Source: Stratiolaelaps scimitus (taxonomy: Eukaryota > Arthropoda > Arachnida > Mesostigmata > Laelapidae). From it: DNA of 64,000 nt. Location of the stretch: positions 3,472,001-3,536,000 of the forward strand of contig JABWDB010000004.1 of assembly GCA_019614645.1 (NCBI GenBank), read 5' to 3'. This document shows positions 22,869 to 33,811 of this stretch, piece by piece. A model generated the notes under the pieces. The model was not told the DNA's origin. It worked only from the letters and a program-made list of their open reading frames with translations, and made no database searches. Both the position numbers and the translations under genes were made by a program. How positions within the stretch are numbered: the first letter of the stretch is position 1; every line of letters starts with the position of its first letter.

Positions 22869-23728
22869 TAGTCAGCGTGTGGCATGCAAACGAACTACTT
22901 TCGTACAAAAGTTCCATGTCAATGATAGTGAACACTGAACGTTACGGTCTAATGACGACTAATTAATGCGCCGTTTGACGTACGTCACAGTGTCACCCTC
23001 AGCGGGGAGTCGATTAATTGGAAAAGAAGTCTTATATAACGGCTGCTTACTATCATATATCGTACAGTATCTGGATAGTTTATGATGTTCGACTAAGCAT
23101 TTGAATGCGGACTACTCAATTCAATGAGTTCACACATTGACAAGTTATCGCTGTATTCATTCGTAGCGATGACATTTCTATTCGTCAGCTCTGAGGAGAA
23201 GGTGTATTGTTCGACGTTCGGGGAGCACCATTTTGCAACACGCGCGCTGTGTTGGTTGGCAGTCACATACCCATTTTTTTTTTCATCCGTCGCCCGCCTC
23301 AGCCCTCTGACTTAGACACATGCGGCGTTGGGAGCATAGGGGCCCCTGAGCGGTTTTCAATGCACAACGTTAACATTAGGCGCTAGCTGCTTATATCAAA
23401 CCCTAGTGCTGCTTGGGAACTCGCCGTTTGAGACATTTTAGGTGGCTGTCGTCAGCGTCGGTTTTACACGAGTTCTCGCCACTCCTCTGTTCTACGTCGA
23501 TTGTCGTGCGATTCGGCGTCACTGGACAGCGAGCTGAGGCGAACGGCGTTCGCGTCGAACGCCAACTTTTACATAGGCAGATCACTATGCTTCACTATGG
23601 AGCTGCGGGTGCCGGTGAATAACGCTGACCGTTGGCGAGACGCGGCTGTGATTATCACGAATAGATTTGTAATCATGATTTAAGCTAATACGTATAATAT
23701 TATGTTGTTTTGGTGACGTTCGATTGAG

Positions 23729-24159
23729 CTACCTATAAGAGTATCTACGGGCTGTTCGATTCATACTAGGATTGTATGGTGCGTAGTAGTTTGAAAATGC
23801 ATATGAGTGAATGGATCTAGAGAGGATCGTTGCAGGGCGTTGTAGGGGTACGGGTTCACTGACCCAACGTTGCGGCCTTGGTTGGCTTAGAACAGCAGCT
23901 ACCGCCACCGCCACCGAAATCGCCAGGTATTCTAAACGCTGTACTGTCAATTATTTGCAATCCAACTGACAGATCAGCCCCGTGGGCCTCCCATCACATC
24001 AGGGCTATTATTTAAGCGATGTTGAGAGTATTGAGTATTTTGTTTGCCAAAAAGAAAAAGCTGAATTTGCTGCCCCGACACGTTACTTACCCTTGGGAAC
24101 TCGAATAAACTAAAGGTGTTCCCGAAGGACCGAGTCAAGCGGTACGTCGTCACCAGCAT
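23729..24159 (-). CDS. Two-exon small secreted/anchored basic Tyr-Ser-rich protein
   Basis: Exon 1, 24159-24091, has an ATG and 23 codons, ending in donor AAGG|GTAAGT (phase 0). The intron is 152 bp (24090-23939) with acceptor GACAGTACAG. Exon 2, 23938-23729, has 69 codons and TAG. Exon 2 begins with a strongly hydrophobic run (LEYLAISVAVAVAAVLS) and then 'QPRPQRWVSEPVPLQ' and a Tyr/Ser/Arg-rich end with RR near the C-terminus, like small cuticle, chorion or peptide-precursor proteins. A split signal peptide with a short first exon is common in such genes, so the true first exon may be another one. It lies opposite to and inside the intron of the 19.2-30.1 kb gene. Confidence 0.4.
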
Positions 24160-25532
24160 AAATCGGATTAGCCCAAATTAATTCCCGTCTTTTTGGCTTC
24201 GTGTTCCTGCTGCTCGTGATGGTAATGATTAGCGCTACACAGAGAATCGGCATTAGATGCTGCTTGGACTCTTCTGCCAGAGGCCATCCTCTCTCATGGG
24301 GCCAATCGTAGCCTGAATCTCCCTGCTAAGGATGCTTCGCTCGTCACCGGGCCTGTGCTCATTCGGTATTTAAGGTTCGAAATCGGTCACCAGTTCGCCA
24401 GCTCGCAAAGGTTTATTGACTATGTAGTAAGCCTTAATTCGGGTAGCCTTAAATCGTGCGTTAATAAAGGCCCATGTTGCTCATCGTGCATATAGTGTAC
24501 GTTGTTATTTTGAAAGCTGCCTGTGAATGCCTGCTCAGCAAAGGACAGTTGTAGATTGATGGCTAAATTGGTGAGTTATTGTATTTCTTCACGCTAACCC
24601 TCCAGCAAGGCCGTAGATAGATCATGAGGAATTACTTCACCTAAAGATTACTTCGCCACCAATACACACACAGACACACAAGCAATATAAAACATTGTGG
24701 ATTCACACATGCAACCCAATGAAGTTAGCCTCCACACGTCAGTATTCGCCGCATTTAAGTCACAACACAGCGAGCAATGGAGACACAACCGGCGTTTGTT
24801 CGTCACGGAAAGATTTTTCTTTGTTTTAGCTTTGAAGGTTCGAACGATCATCCCGAGGATAACACCCTCGCGTGCTCGGTTCAACTACGAGAATTATTTG
24901 CGTACAGCATTCGTAAAACATCCCGGGACATGCGATAGAGTGCGACAGACAGCTTCTTTGTTACGAGTTGTCTTGCTTTCGGGGCAAATATTTGATTCAC
25001 TGTCAAGTATAGTGCGACACTCGTCTATCTATTGAGCGTCTGGGCGCATCGGCACAACCTTGAACCCGCGCATCGTATGTCTTCAGCGGCGCCGGCTACG
25101 GGCGGGGTAACAGCCCCTCGATCAGAGTGATTCAACGAACATATAAATTAGATATAAAATAGACACATTAAGAATATATCATGGGAATATGATCTATATG
25201 ATACGGTGGCTCGGATGCGCTGCTCGTATGGTGCGGTAGATACCGAATTGGCGAATATACATAGATTGTTCTTGCTGATGTCACTCAGACGGTCCAGAAC
25301 CGCGATTACGTCAGCAGCGATGAGACTGGACGAAACAAGAACGCAGAACATGTTGAAACGAGAACTGTCAGACGCCGAATGCAGGATCTAACTAAAAATG
25401 CAGTGGAAATTATCAACTATTTGTTATTATTATTATGTCGGGCTGCGTCTCCTGTTTGTTCTATTGATTTAAGGTTTTATTTGATTGGTAAAACAGTTTT
25501 TGCAAATATCTGTCATCGCGTCTTGTTTTCAG

Positions 25533-25636
25533 TGTGGCCAACGACAGTCATGGATACCTCTGGTTGGCAAGCTAAGGGTTGGCACGAGGAGGTGCCCAAA
25601 TATAAAGTTCGCACCGTGACACGAGTGGTCAAAAAG
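25533..25636 (+). CDS. Trp-rich secreted protein, exon 2
   Basis: Acceptor TTGTTTTCAG (25532), then 104 bases ending in donor AAAAAG|GTAAGT (phase 0). With the single G from exon 1 the frame reads Val-Trp-Pro-Thr..., then 'SGWQAKGWHEEVPKYKV' and a Val/Lys/Arg-rich end. The 'KGWH' motif repeats the end of exon 1. An ATG at 25550 could start a shorter, non-secreted form, but phase agreement with exon 1 favours the long form. Confidence 0.6.
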
Positions 25637-25846
25637 GTAAGTGGAGGATTTATCTTTTTTTTTCACCTTCAGTTTCCAGGCTATTTCGCCAGGGCTACCG
25701 AGCTATTATAAGTGTTTATGTTCAGAACATTGCTGCTGTAGGAACTGAAACAGCGAGCTTTCCTTTGCGGCGGTTCTGAACGCCGTGAACAAGCGACCTA
25801 TATGTTTTAATTAACTGATAATCCTTGTTGCCGTTTGTGATCGCTC

Positions 25847-25890
25847 ATATATATATGTATAATATATATATATATATATATAATATATAC
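25847..25890. repeat. (TA)n microsatellite
   Basis: Interrupted TA repeat in intron 2 of the Trp-rich gene. Confidence 0.9.
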
Positions 25891-25989
25891 ATTTGTCATT
25901 TATTCTCCTTTGTCAGGTAGTTCATCATAAATAATAAAAAATATAATACAAATACAATACCAATTTACACACAGACTATATAACACATA

Positions 25990-26680
25990 GGCTTTAGCTG
26001 ATTGGCATTTTCGCCAAGCTACCTAAGGTTGGGGCCAGAGGACAGGAGGCGGTGTAGTATTTGTCACAGTTGGCTTCGCATCTAGTGCACCTGCAGTGGT
26101 TATCTGGTTCATGGAAATCCTTCACGACACAAAGTTTGTGATGAAAACCGTATACGGCATAGCGGGTTACGACATGACGGTTAAGACGGTGCGCCTGTCT
26201 CCACTCGGTGAATGTCATTGCTCCCGTTTCGAAGAATTTTTTATTTACCTCAGCGAATTTTTGTTCTCAGCATTCGAGGTTGTTCTAGAAGGCCGATGTC
26301 ACCGACAGGTCGAAACGGTGTAGCAGATCTTCGGTGAACAGCGAGGTGTTTGCTAGGAGATACACCAGACGGTGCTGAGTCCAGATGTGTAACCCCAGTG
26401 CCCTCTTGAGGCCTGTCAGATAGGGGAACAGCTGAGGGTCAGCTCGAAAAACAGTTAGTCAGTTAGTGCCCTCTTGAGGAATGAGGCCTTGACACGATTA
26501 AGCTGTTCAAGGTTCTGCGCTGTTCGGTCCTCCCAAAAAATGATAGCCCGTCTGTCAAGCATTGGCCCATTCGAAACTAAGGAGGTTATCCAGAGCTGGT
26601 TTGAGCCCTGTTTATAAGTATCTCGTTTGTAAAATGCGATCATAGTCTCCAAGCGTTCGATGGCTTCCAACCGTTAATGT
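25990..26680 (-). mobile_element. CR1/jockey-like LINE, C-terminal ORF2 fragment, interrupted by a 53-bp insertion
   Basis: Minus-strand frames 26670-26455 and 26218-25994 encode typical post-RT sequence of animal non-LTR elements: 'LEQLNRVKASFLKRAL' then, after the insertion, 'GLHIWTQHRLVYLLANTSLF', and near the end 'EWRQAHRLNRHVVTRY' followed by a Cys-rich knuckle (CRCTRCEANCDKYYTASC). Stops and frameshifts show it is dead. The insertion at 26412-26464 is flanked by a 15-bp duplication. It may belong to the same original copy as the RT fragment at 28.1-29.0 kb. Confidence 0.6.
26397..26479 (+). mobile_element. 53-bp short-retroposon 3' end with 15-bp target-site duplication
   Basis: AGTGCCCTCTTGAGG at 26397-26411 is repeated exactly at 26465-26479. 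Between them, 26412-26464 reads CCTGTCAGATAGGGGAACAG, GAGGGTCAGCTCGAAAAAC, AGTTAGTCAGTT: the 3' end of the family whose longer copies lie at 35304-35472 and 55030-55211 (both minus). Removing it restores the LINE peptide 'FLKRALGLHIW', confirming an insertion into the LINE. Confidence 0.8.
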
Positions 26681-26739
26681 TTGAATTTTGAATTCAGTAA
26701 CGGGGATTATCTGTTTTATTATGTTATGCCTATATTTCG

Positions 26740-27048
26740 TTCTTGGCGGCTATCGAAGTGCACATCCAAGACCAGCGACAAGATTTGCAAGATAACGAAT
26801 TGCGTGTGAGCTCCCAGAGCGCAACTTAGCAATGCATAGAAGTCGATCTGTTTTGAGATGCTGTAAAATATGTATATATATATATATATATGATGAGGTT
26901 TTCCGTATTCGTGAACCATGTTTTACATCACCTCAAAAGAGATAGACTTCTATGCATTACTAAGTTCCGCTCTGGGAGCTCACATGCAATTCGTTATTTT
27001 GCAAATCTGGTCATTGGTCTTAGATGTTCGCTTTGATAGCCGCCCAGA

Positions 27049-27049
<1 letters not shown>
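26740..27049. repeat. Long imperfect inverted repeat (about 129-bp arms) carrying a conserved frame
   Basis: The left arm 26740-26868 and right arm 26921-27049 are reverse complements at roughly 85%, around a 52-bp centre with a (TA)n tract. Read outward, each arm encodes the same ~38-residue peptide, D-F-Y-A-L-L-S-x-A-L-G-A-H-x-Q-F-V..., which fits ankyrin-repeat spacing (ALLxxAxxGHxxxV). The left arm (minus strand) is preceded by a good acceptor, TATTTTACAG; the right arm has lost it (TTTTACAT). An inverted exon duplication or a hairpin MITE are the two readings. Confidence 0.7.

Positions 27050-27090
<41 letters not shown>
27049..27090. repeat. (TA)n microsatellite
   Basis: TA repeat bordering the right arm of the inverted repeat. 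Confidence 0.9.
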
Positions 27091-27091
<1 letters not shown>

Positions 27092-28129
27092 CCTTTGATG
27101 TAAATTTAATTTAGAGCCATTTCACATTAAAGAAATAAGCGTTATTAGAAATATTCTAGTATTTAGTCACCAGTCCGCAGATCCCTAAATTCGTTATCGT
27201 GGCCGTGACGGGAATTACAACAAGCGAAAATTTATTTAACAAAGAAATCGAATCAGATGAATTTCAAGCATCATCTTTTATGGGAGGTGGATGTGGAGGG
27301 TCTAAGATAGGAATGAACGGGGATCTTTTCATCGTCTCAGAACTGCGTTAATATCATTCATTTTCTGAGAGAATGAGACATTAACCGCATGTGACGTTAA
27401 TATTGCCTTGCAATGCTGGAATAAGATATGCAGCTTGACGAGATCTTAGGCCCTGTTAATTAGAATATAACTAATCGTTTAGTAACGCCGTTGGCTTTTG
27501 GCCCGGCAGTGCGCAAATTAGAAGATACTATGTTTCATTAAGGAGCCAGGTGGCTGATTGGATCGCGCACTTGAAAGCTTCTTTGCAAGCGGACACGTAT
27601 ACCGGTATCGTGCGGTGCTTGCGGGCCTACTAAGGAAGGCCTCCCATGACCTCATTCCCCGTCGATCGATTAGGTATTAGATGACGGTTAACGGCGTCCT
27701 GACGATGACTCTGAGATAACGGTTTCACTTACCAGCACACTATTATAATACGCATCTATCCGCTTACGTTATCAGCTATCCAATGACGACGATTCAGATA
27801 GGACAGCACAAAGAGCATCTGATATGAATATTATTACAATATCCATATAACAGCATATATATATATATAAATTTGAAAATGAGTACTTATCGCCACCTAA
27901 TAGGTCAATGTCTGAAGAGGCTTGAGTCAGACCACCTTAGTGAGGGTGTTAGGCGACAGCGGGGGCGTGGTACATATTTATCGCAGCTCTTCCCACATCA
28001 AGTTCAGAAGCACCCTACGCTAGACCCGTGATTGTGCACAGTACAAGTTGGAAGGAAAAACGAAGAACGACGAGACAGTCCGTCCGTTTTGATTCCTCCC
28101 ATTCGTGATGTCGTATCGTTCTCTTGTTG

Positions 28130-28990
28130 AACAAGTCGACGTCGATTTCGGCGAACTTTGTTTGAGTCAGTCGGAGAAGCACTGGTAAGCCGTTGTCGAC
28201 TTAAGAGGTGAACGTTGTCTCAGGCGGAGTCTGGAATCTGGTGCGGCCGTAGATAACCAGATCATCGGCGTAGAGGATAACTTCAAGCAGATTCCCCGGG
28301 CCCCTTGTAAGGGAGATTCTCAAGAGGGACTGGGAACCGGCTCAAGTTATCATCCTGTGCGAGGCAGCGAACGAAAGCAGCTCTGCTTCTCCATCGTAGA
28401 TTTTTTTTCTTGTTCTTCGGGCAGAATCTCTTCACGTCCGGGCGATTCGTACTCCTTTTCCTTTAGGGATCCCTAAAAACGTCGTGTCTCTCTATCGGGG
28501 CAGAAAGTGCAGCACGTAGGGACTCGTTGAGCAGAGCCGCCCAGCAGGCGGTCAGGGTGAGGGCGCCCTTAAGATGTTCTCTGCGGGCTCTGCTGCTTTG
28601 TCAGTCTGTAAGCTGGGGTTTCTAGCATCCCAGGTACGTGTTTCATTGCAGGACATTCCCCGGAATATGGTCTTGACAGCGACAGAAATGCTTTTGAGTT
28701 CGCCGCGCAGTGGTAGTCGAACTAATCGTTGTTTCCTGGTGCGGTCGGTCGCACTGATGACTAGAGAATTTCGACTAGATACTGAGTGTAGTCTTCCGCA
28801 CTGCCCAGTAACGCTGGGTACTGGAAGGACTTCGTGAGCTCGTTCTAGGTCGGCGGTGAGGTCACCAACGACGCTTAGAAGTAAGGCGTAGGAAGAGAAG
28901 GCAAAAGTGCCCCAAAAACGAGCGATTATCTCCTTGATCCAGACTGCAAGTTGATTCCGACTAAGCAAAGCAGGCGTACGTCGCCAGAAG
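28130..28990 (-). mobile_element. Non-LTR retrotransposon reverse-transcriptase fragment (YADD box)
   Basis: Reverse strand from about 28300 reads 'GPGNLLEVILYADDLVIYGR': the catalytic Y-A-D-D box of a LINE reverse transcriptase with its hydrophobic flanks. A 138-codon frame upstream (28968-28552) belongs to the same domain but has few clear motifs. Stops between the two show decay. It is a candidate for the RT part of the LINE remnant at 25.99-26.68 kb, same strand. Confidence 0.65.
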
Positions 28991-29403
28991 CCTAAGCGTG
29001 GGCCACTCAGCGTAACTATAAAGCAACACTATTATTGAAAACTCTGAGGATAACCTCGATAATTAATTTACGATGGCATATGAAGATTTCGTACGTGGTT
29101 CACGCAGTACAACGCTAACATACATATCTCTTTCACTCTCTCTCTCTCATATAGAACATAAACTATTTCGATTTGTGGTGTGTTAAGTTGCGCTTGTAAC
29201 GCAGCTAAGGTGTTGTCCACCGATCTAGGGCTATCCCCCCTTCGATATTATCTCCCATCTGCTTATTTTATGTCGACAGGTATCACACACAGGAAATACT
29301 AATTACGGAGAGTTGTTTGACTCGTATATCCAGCCTTCTCCATCAAGTTATTATTAAATAAAGATAATAAATACCGTTCCGATCAATTTCACTCCTTAGT
29401 CTA

Positions 29404-29600
29404 AAGGTTTTCGGGCTGACTCTACGCCAACATTTAACGTCCACGGCACTGCTTTTAGCATTGCTCCGTTGAGGCCTTAGCATTGCTCATGGGCCCCTAA
29501 ATGCGAAAATGTGCAACGGCGGGGATCGAACCCGTGCACCTACGTGTCTCGTCCGATTGTAAGGCGCACACGAATGCACCACCAAGCCACCGTACTCGGC
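29404..29600 (-). mobile_element. tRNA-derived SINE, near full-length, minus strand
   Basis: Reverse complement shows a tRNA-like head with the B box GGGTTCGATCC (near 29523-29533), GTGCACGGGTTCGATCCCCG and CGTTGCACAT, then the body, and tail TTAAATGTTGGCGTAGAGTCAGCCCGAAAA. The AAGCAATGC motif is duplicated within the body. It lies in the second intron of the Trp-rich gene. Confidence 0.75.
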
Positions 29601-29954
29601 TCACCCCGTAGTCTGCCGGTCATGTTCAGGTCGCTAAGCTAACTTACGGACTTGAACTCTTAAAATGATTGGAGGCGTACGGTTAGGACAAAATGTAATT
29701 TCACAGTTAAGCTAGAGTTAAACTACTTCAACTATGAAATCATTTTCTACAGTTAATGGTGAAATCTTATCCAACTGTGAGCCTAGCTTCTCCCTTCTAA
29801 CCTTTCTACTTTTACACCACCCCGTATTATTGTATATGCTCGATGAAGTTGACGTCAGATACACAGTGATAATGGCGGTGCTATTAGCCGTCGAAACTGA
29901 ATCAGCTAATCAAGGCTTTTGTTGTTTGTGTGTTTGTTTCTACTCTTTGAGCAG

Positions 29955-30110
29955 GTGCCGAAAAAAGTCACTCACACCTACACGACGTATGAAGATGACC
30001 ACGAGCCGTGGATCTCGCTTCACGTCAACAAACGCCTCCGGAAGCCGACCATCGTTCTAAACGGGTGGGCCAAAGATGGAAAATTCGGCCTTAATGTTAA
30101 CATACATTAA
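29955..30110 (+). CDS. Trp-rich secreted protein, exon 3 (terminal)
   Basis: Acceptor TTTGAGCAG, phase 0, 51 codons plus TAA. It begins 'VPKKVTHTYTTYEDD', continuing the Val-Pro-Lys theme of exon 2 (EVPKYKV, VVKK), then 'PWISLHVNKRLRKPTIVLNG' and ends 'KFGLNVNIH'. With exons 1 and 2 it completes a 148-residue precursor (187+104+156 bases). The mature chain is basic, Trp/Tyr-rich and Cys-free. No domain is recognised; a structural extracellular protein is a guess. Confidence 0.6.
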   Translation: MPKKVTHTYTTYEDDHEPWISLHVNKRLRKPTIVLNGWAKDGKFGLNVNIH

Positions 30111-30298
30111 GGATTGGGAGCGTCGCTTGCTAGCAGCGTTGTAAATACAGGAACAAGTTGAGGTGAAACGAAGAATCATGTGATTATTTGTATCATAGTA
30201 CCGATTTGTCAGACGCAGGCGGTACTGCGAAAGAAAGTGTACGTGTTGTGTATGATATAAAGAAATCTGCTATTTATTGCTAATTTTTTTATTTTCAG

Positions 30299-30426
30299 TT
30301 GGTAGTGCATTGAAAATGTGGTACGAGCTAGACTGGGCCGACTACGACAGTAAAATTCTCTTGCCACTTATTCTTAATTTTACGAATCATCAGCCCAAGT
30401 ATGATAGCGATAACGCTCTAGTTTAG
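30299..30426 (+). CDS. Possible alternative last exon of the Trp-rich gene
   Basis: Very strong acceptor (TTTTTTTATTTTCAG) opens a 42-codon frame in phase 1 to TAG: 'GSALKMWYELDWADYDSKIL...'. Phase 1 matches exon 1's donor, and its W-Y-E-L-D-W-A-D resembles exon 1's W-N-E-W-D. Exon 3 already ends in a stop, so this could only be used by alternative splicing (exon 1 to this exon) or belong to another transcript. Confidence 0.3.
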
Positions 30427-31139
30427 AATAAGTCTATCAAATGATCAAGGGATTTGCACAAATGTCTATGACAGTTGTGGTTTTTTTTTTTTAACATTTT
30501 GAGCAGTTTTAAGAGACTACGGCTTTCTAGCTGTGTAGTGTTAGGATCATATTCTACTATCGTTACAGTGCTACATATCATGTTATACGACTGCATTGTG
30601 TGAGCATATGATTTCGTTATATGACGCTATATGAAATAACTAATGCATGAACGTAAATATAGATGGTTCTTTGAACAAATGGGTGTCTCCTTTTTTTTTG
30701 TCCATTAACTACAAACCGTATTCAGTTCATGGATGGTGAATAATTCACGAGTTCGGTTGACATATGTGTTATACAAACTCACCTGATTCAGGATATGATA
30801 CTAATAGATGTTAGTCTGATGTTCCTCTTGAGTCTGTGACCGAAATGGCTGGCAAATACCGGACCGTTAGGGAATCTATATAATGTGCTGCTCGTTCCAT
30901 CTGACATAAGCAAGCCCTATGAGCTTCAATGGGCGATACCTAATTAAGGTGATGTCATGTGTGTAATACACCCCACGAGCGCTAAGAAAAACACGCGCAG
31001 GTGCAGATTCTACGTTTGCAAACAGACCAGCACAAGAGATCCAGTCTAAGTAAGGTCAGCTATGAATTACTTGAGGATGAAAAATTTTGCCTTTAAATAA
31101 AAATGACATTAGTCATCTAAAGGAAAGAAGTAAGGTGTA

Positions 31140-31225
31140 GGGTAAACGTTTATTGGTTTATTAAAGGAATTGCAATTTTAAAATGCTAAAGTTCTATTGT
31201 ATGTCACGTTATACTTGGACTCGAC
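31140..31225 (+). repeat. Dispersed repeat, copy 1
   Basis: TTTATTAAAGGAATTGCA...AAGTTCTATTGTATGTCACGT resembles 45664-45735 (TTCATTAAAGGAACTGCAG...AAGTTCTCTTATATGTCACGT) at about 70-75%. Family unknown. Confidence 0.5.
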
Positions 31226-31521
31226 ACCTTCAGCGTTCGCCTTTTGCAGCCAGAGCCGTCCAAGCCGCCGCGCTAATTCAAGAATTGATTTCGATGAAAT
31301 TGTACGTTACCTCCGTTAGTGACATTCAGTATACACTCAGTATATAAACCTTCTGATAACAAAGTGCCAAACAAGGTAATTCGCAGTTTCTCAACGCATT
31401 AGATAACGCGAAACGCGCAGACGCTAAAGGGCTATTACGCATGAAATCCTGACAGTCATCAGAATGATAACAATTATCGCTGAAGCACATACAATCGTGG
31501 TGTCGAAAATACCGCTTCACT

Positions 31522-31525
<4 letters not shown>

Positions 31526-31554
<29 letters not shown>
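31526..31554. repeat. (TA)n microsatellite
   Basis: Uninterrupted TA repeat. Confidence 0.9.
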
Positions 31555-31560
<6 letters not shown>

Positions 31561-32431
31561 CTCAAAAAGGATAGCTACCTATAGAAAATAGAGAAATTAC
31601 TACAGTTCCTTCTCTTGCGGGACCGCTCAACTTCCAATGCACCTTTCTAGTCGGCCATTTCTACGGTGAGTGGAAGCCGTAAACGCACAAAAAATCCCAG
31701 CGAAGTGTGGTCGTGTGTGTGTGTCTATTTGTTGCTATTATTCACGAACGGCTCACCTTGGCCGACTTAACGGCTAGTTAATGATACTTTCACGTACACA
31801 CCCTACAAATGAGGTTGTTCAGTTGTTTAGTCGTGGTATTTTTTGTTCTCACCCATTTAGCGTTTTATCCTCGAGTCCATTCATTTATTTATCTGTCCTC
31901 GAGGTTTCGGGCGATGCTTTGTTCCGTTTGTCTTTTTCGTTCAGGATCGCAGACGTAAGCGTCGCGCAATTCACCCGGGCGAAATGTTGTAAATCGTTCG
32001 GTGTCCATTTAAAGTCTTGCTACTCAACCACTTCTACGTAACGGGTCCCCCGCTATCAGTACCGATCACTATAAATGAATCTGTATAGTGATAAATAATA
32101 TGAATTGTACGATATACAACAACAGCAACGATAACAACAGTAGTGGAGTAGAGGGGACTTTCAATCTCACAGATGGCACAGAGTTGTTGTACGATCGGGA
32201 CGAATCTGTGTGAAAGTTCGACTGTTGCCAGCAAGGTCAGTTGTGTCAGGATATTATCATATATCGGTACAGAAACACACACACACATACAGACAGACAA
32301 GCATCGGCAGACGTCTAATAAGCGATGTGAATAAGTGTCATGAAAGGGGTATAATGATAACACTGGGATTATTCGTTCCGACAGTCTGTTTTGTTATAAC
32401 AAAATATCTATTATATTAGATATGATGAGCG

Positions 32432-32435
<4 letters not shown>

Positions 32436-32462
<27 letters not shown>
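32436..32462. repeat. (TA)n microsatellite
   Basis: TA repeat followed by GTGTGTGTG. Confidence 0.9.
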
Positions 32463-32465
<3 letters not shown>

Positions 32466-32867
32466 GTGTGTATAGGCACTAGGAAATTTGGTATTAAGAA
32501 GGTTGCTGGATAGACTGGTCCATTGTTTGGTGCTGCATTTTTTCAGCATGTTCCAGAGACTGAGCCCCTCCGAGTCAGGGTAAACTGTCAAGGTTTGTGT
32601 CTGATCCACGTTCGCTGTCACGTGCGACATAGTTAGCTGCATAGAAAGGCGTCCTTGTTTTCTGTCTCGGCATAAGCTAGACTAACGAATTAGGTGACTC
32701 CCAAAAAAAAATGACTCCAAGAGAGGCCGTCACATTCACTCAAAAATTGACTTCGCATGGTTTTGCCACTAGGTGTAACCCCTGTTTATGCTGCAAGCCT
32801 TTATTAATTTACTCGTAGTTAACGTAGTTTGGCGAAAGTAATTTACACCAATGTTGATAATCATGCA

Positions 32868-32894
32868 ATATATATATATATATATATATATATA
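32868..32894. repeat. (TA)n microsatellite
   Basis: TA repeat in AT-rich intergenic sequence. Confidence 0.9.
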
Positions 32895-33129
32895 CAAATG
32901 GTTTTACGGGCGGCTAGTCAAAACATCTAGAAGGTAAAAACACGTTAAATGATTCGTATTGATCGTTTTCTACAACGAGTTCTGTTTTTCGTCATGAAAC
33001 AGGTAGGGGCTCAGATAAGGATAATGATACAGGGCCCAAGAAGGGCCGTCAATCCGGTTGCTATTACTGGTTAATTTTCGTAGCTACTTGTTGATTGGCA
33101 ATCACAGCTTGAATTGCGATAAACACCGA

Positions 33130-33500
33130 TCGTGCCCGGACCACCCCCCCTGCCGCCTCCACCGCCGCCGCTGTGTTCTCACCGCCACCGCTGCTACCAC
33201 TGTCATCGTCGATCAGCCCGTACGCGACCACTGACGGCCACCAGTATCTCTGGTGGTCTGTGTGGCTGCTGACCCACTGAGGCAGGCTGGCTGGCTGAGA
33301 CGGCCCATTCGGCTTGTGCGGCCGACGCCTGCGTCAGACGCAGACCTCAGACGCGAACCATCCGATGGCCTCTCATTGCCTCAGTTGAAACGTGATGGTT
33401 GTGGTGGAGCTGGCGGTTGTTGCGTCGGTGGTGAAATCGGTGATGATCAACGTCGCATCCGGACGAATGACGGGACGATGAAGACGTTTTTCAATCGATG
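33130..33500 (+). promoter_or_regulatory. GC-rich block, possible promoter/5' UTR
   Basis: Begins with repeated CCGCC/ACCGCC tracts and is far more GC-rich than its flanks. It lies 300-700 bp upstream of a membrane-anchor exon at 33812, so it may be that gene's promoter and leader. No TATA box is visible. Confidence 0.3.
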
Positions 33501-33811
33501 ATTTCCACACTGGGCGTGCAGGTCAATTATCATATGATGCTAAGTCAGGCGAGCAGTGCCCTACGGCTGAAATGACAGCAATAGGAACGTTGTAGGAATA
33601 TATATTGCGGTATGAATATCTGAAGAAGCCTTAGAAGCAATACACACACGTTTGCTTATGTCGTTCAATGATTGACATTGCTCTATGATGATTCAGCTGA
33701 ATGTCTACAAAACGAGTACCATCTTGGGCATCTTTCGTCATTGAGATGGTGAAGCGAATGCCAATCGACGAAAACGGCTAAAGTGGCTGCCGCGATCAAC
33801 ATCGCATTTCA

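Noticed and set aside
31601..31665. Phase-1/1 exon of 61 bp before GTGAGT
   Set aside because: Acceptor lacks a pyrimidine tract and no partner exon was found; the peptide is uninformative.
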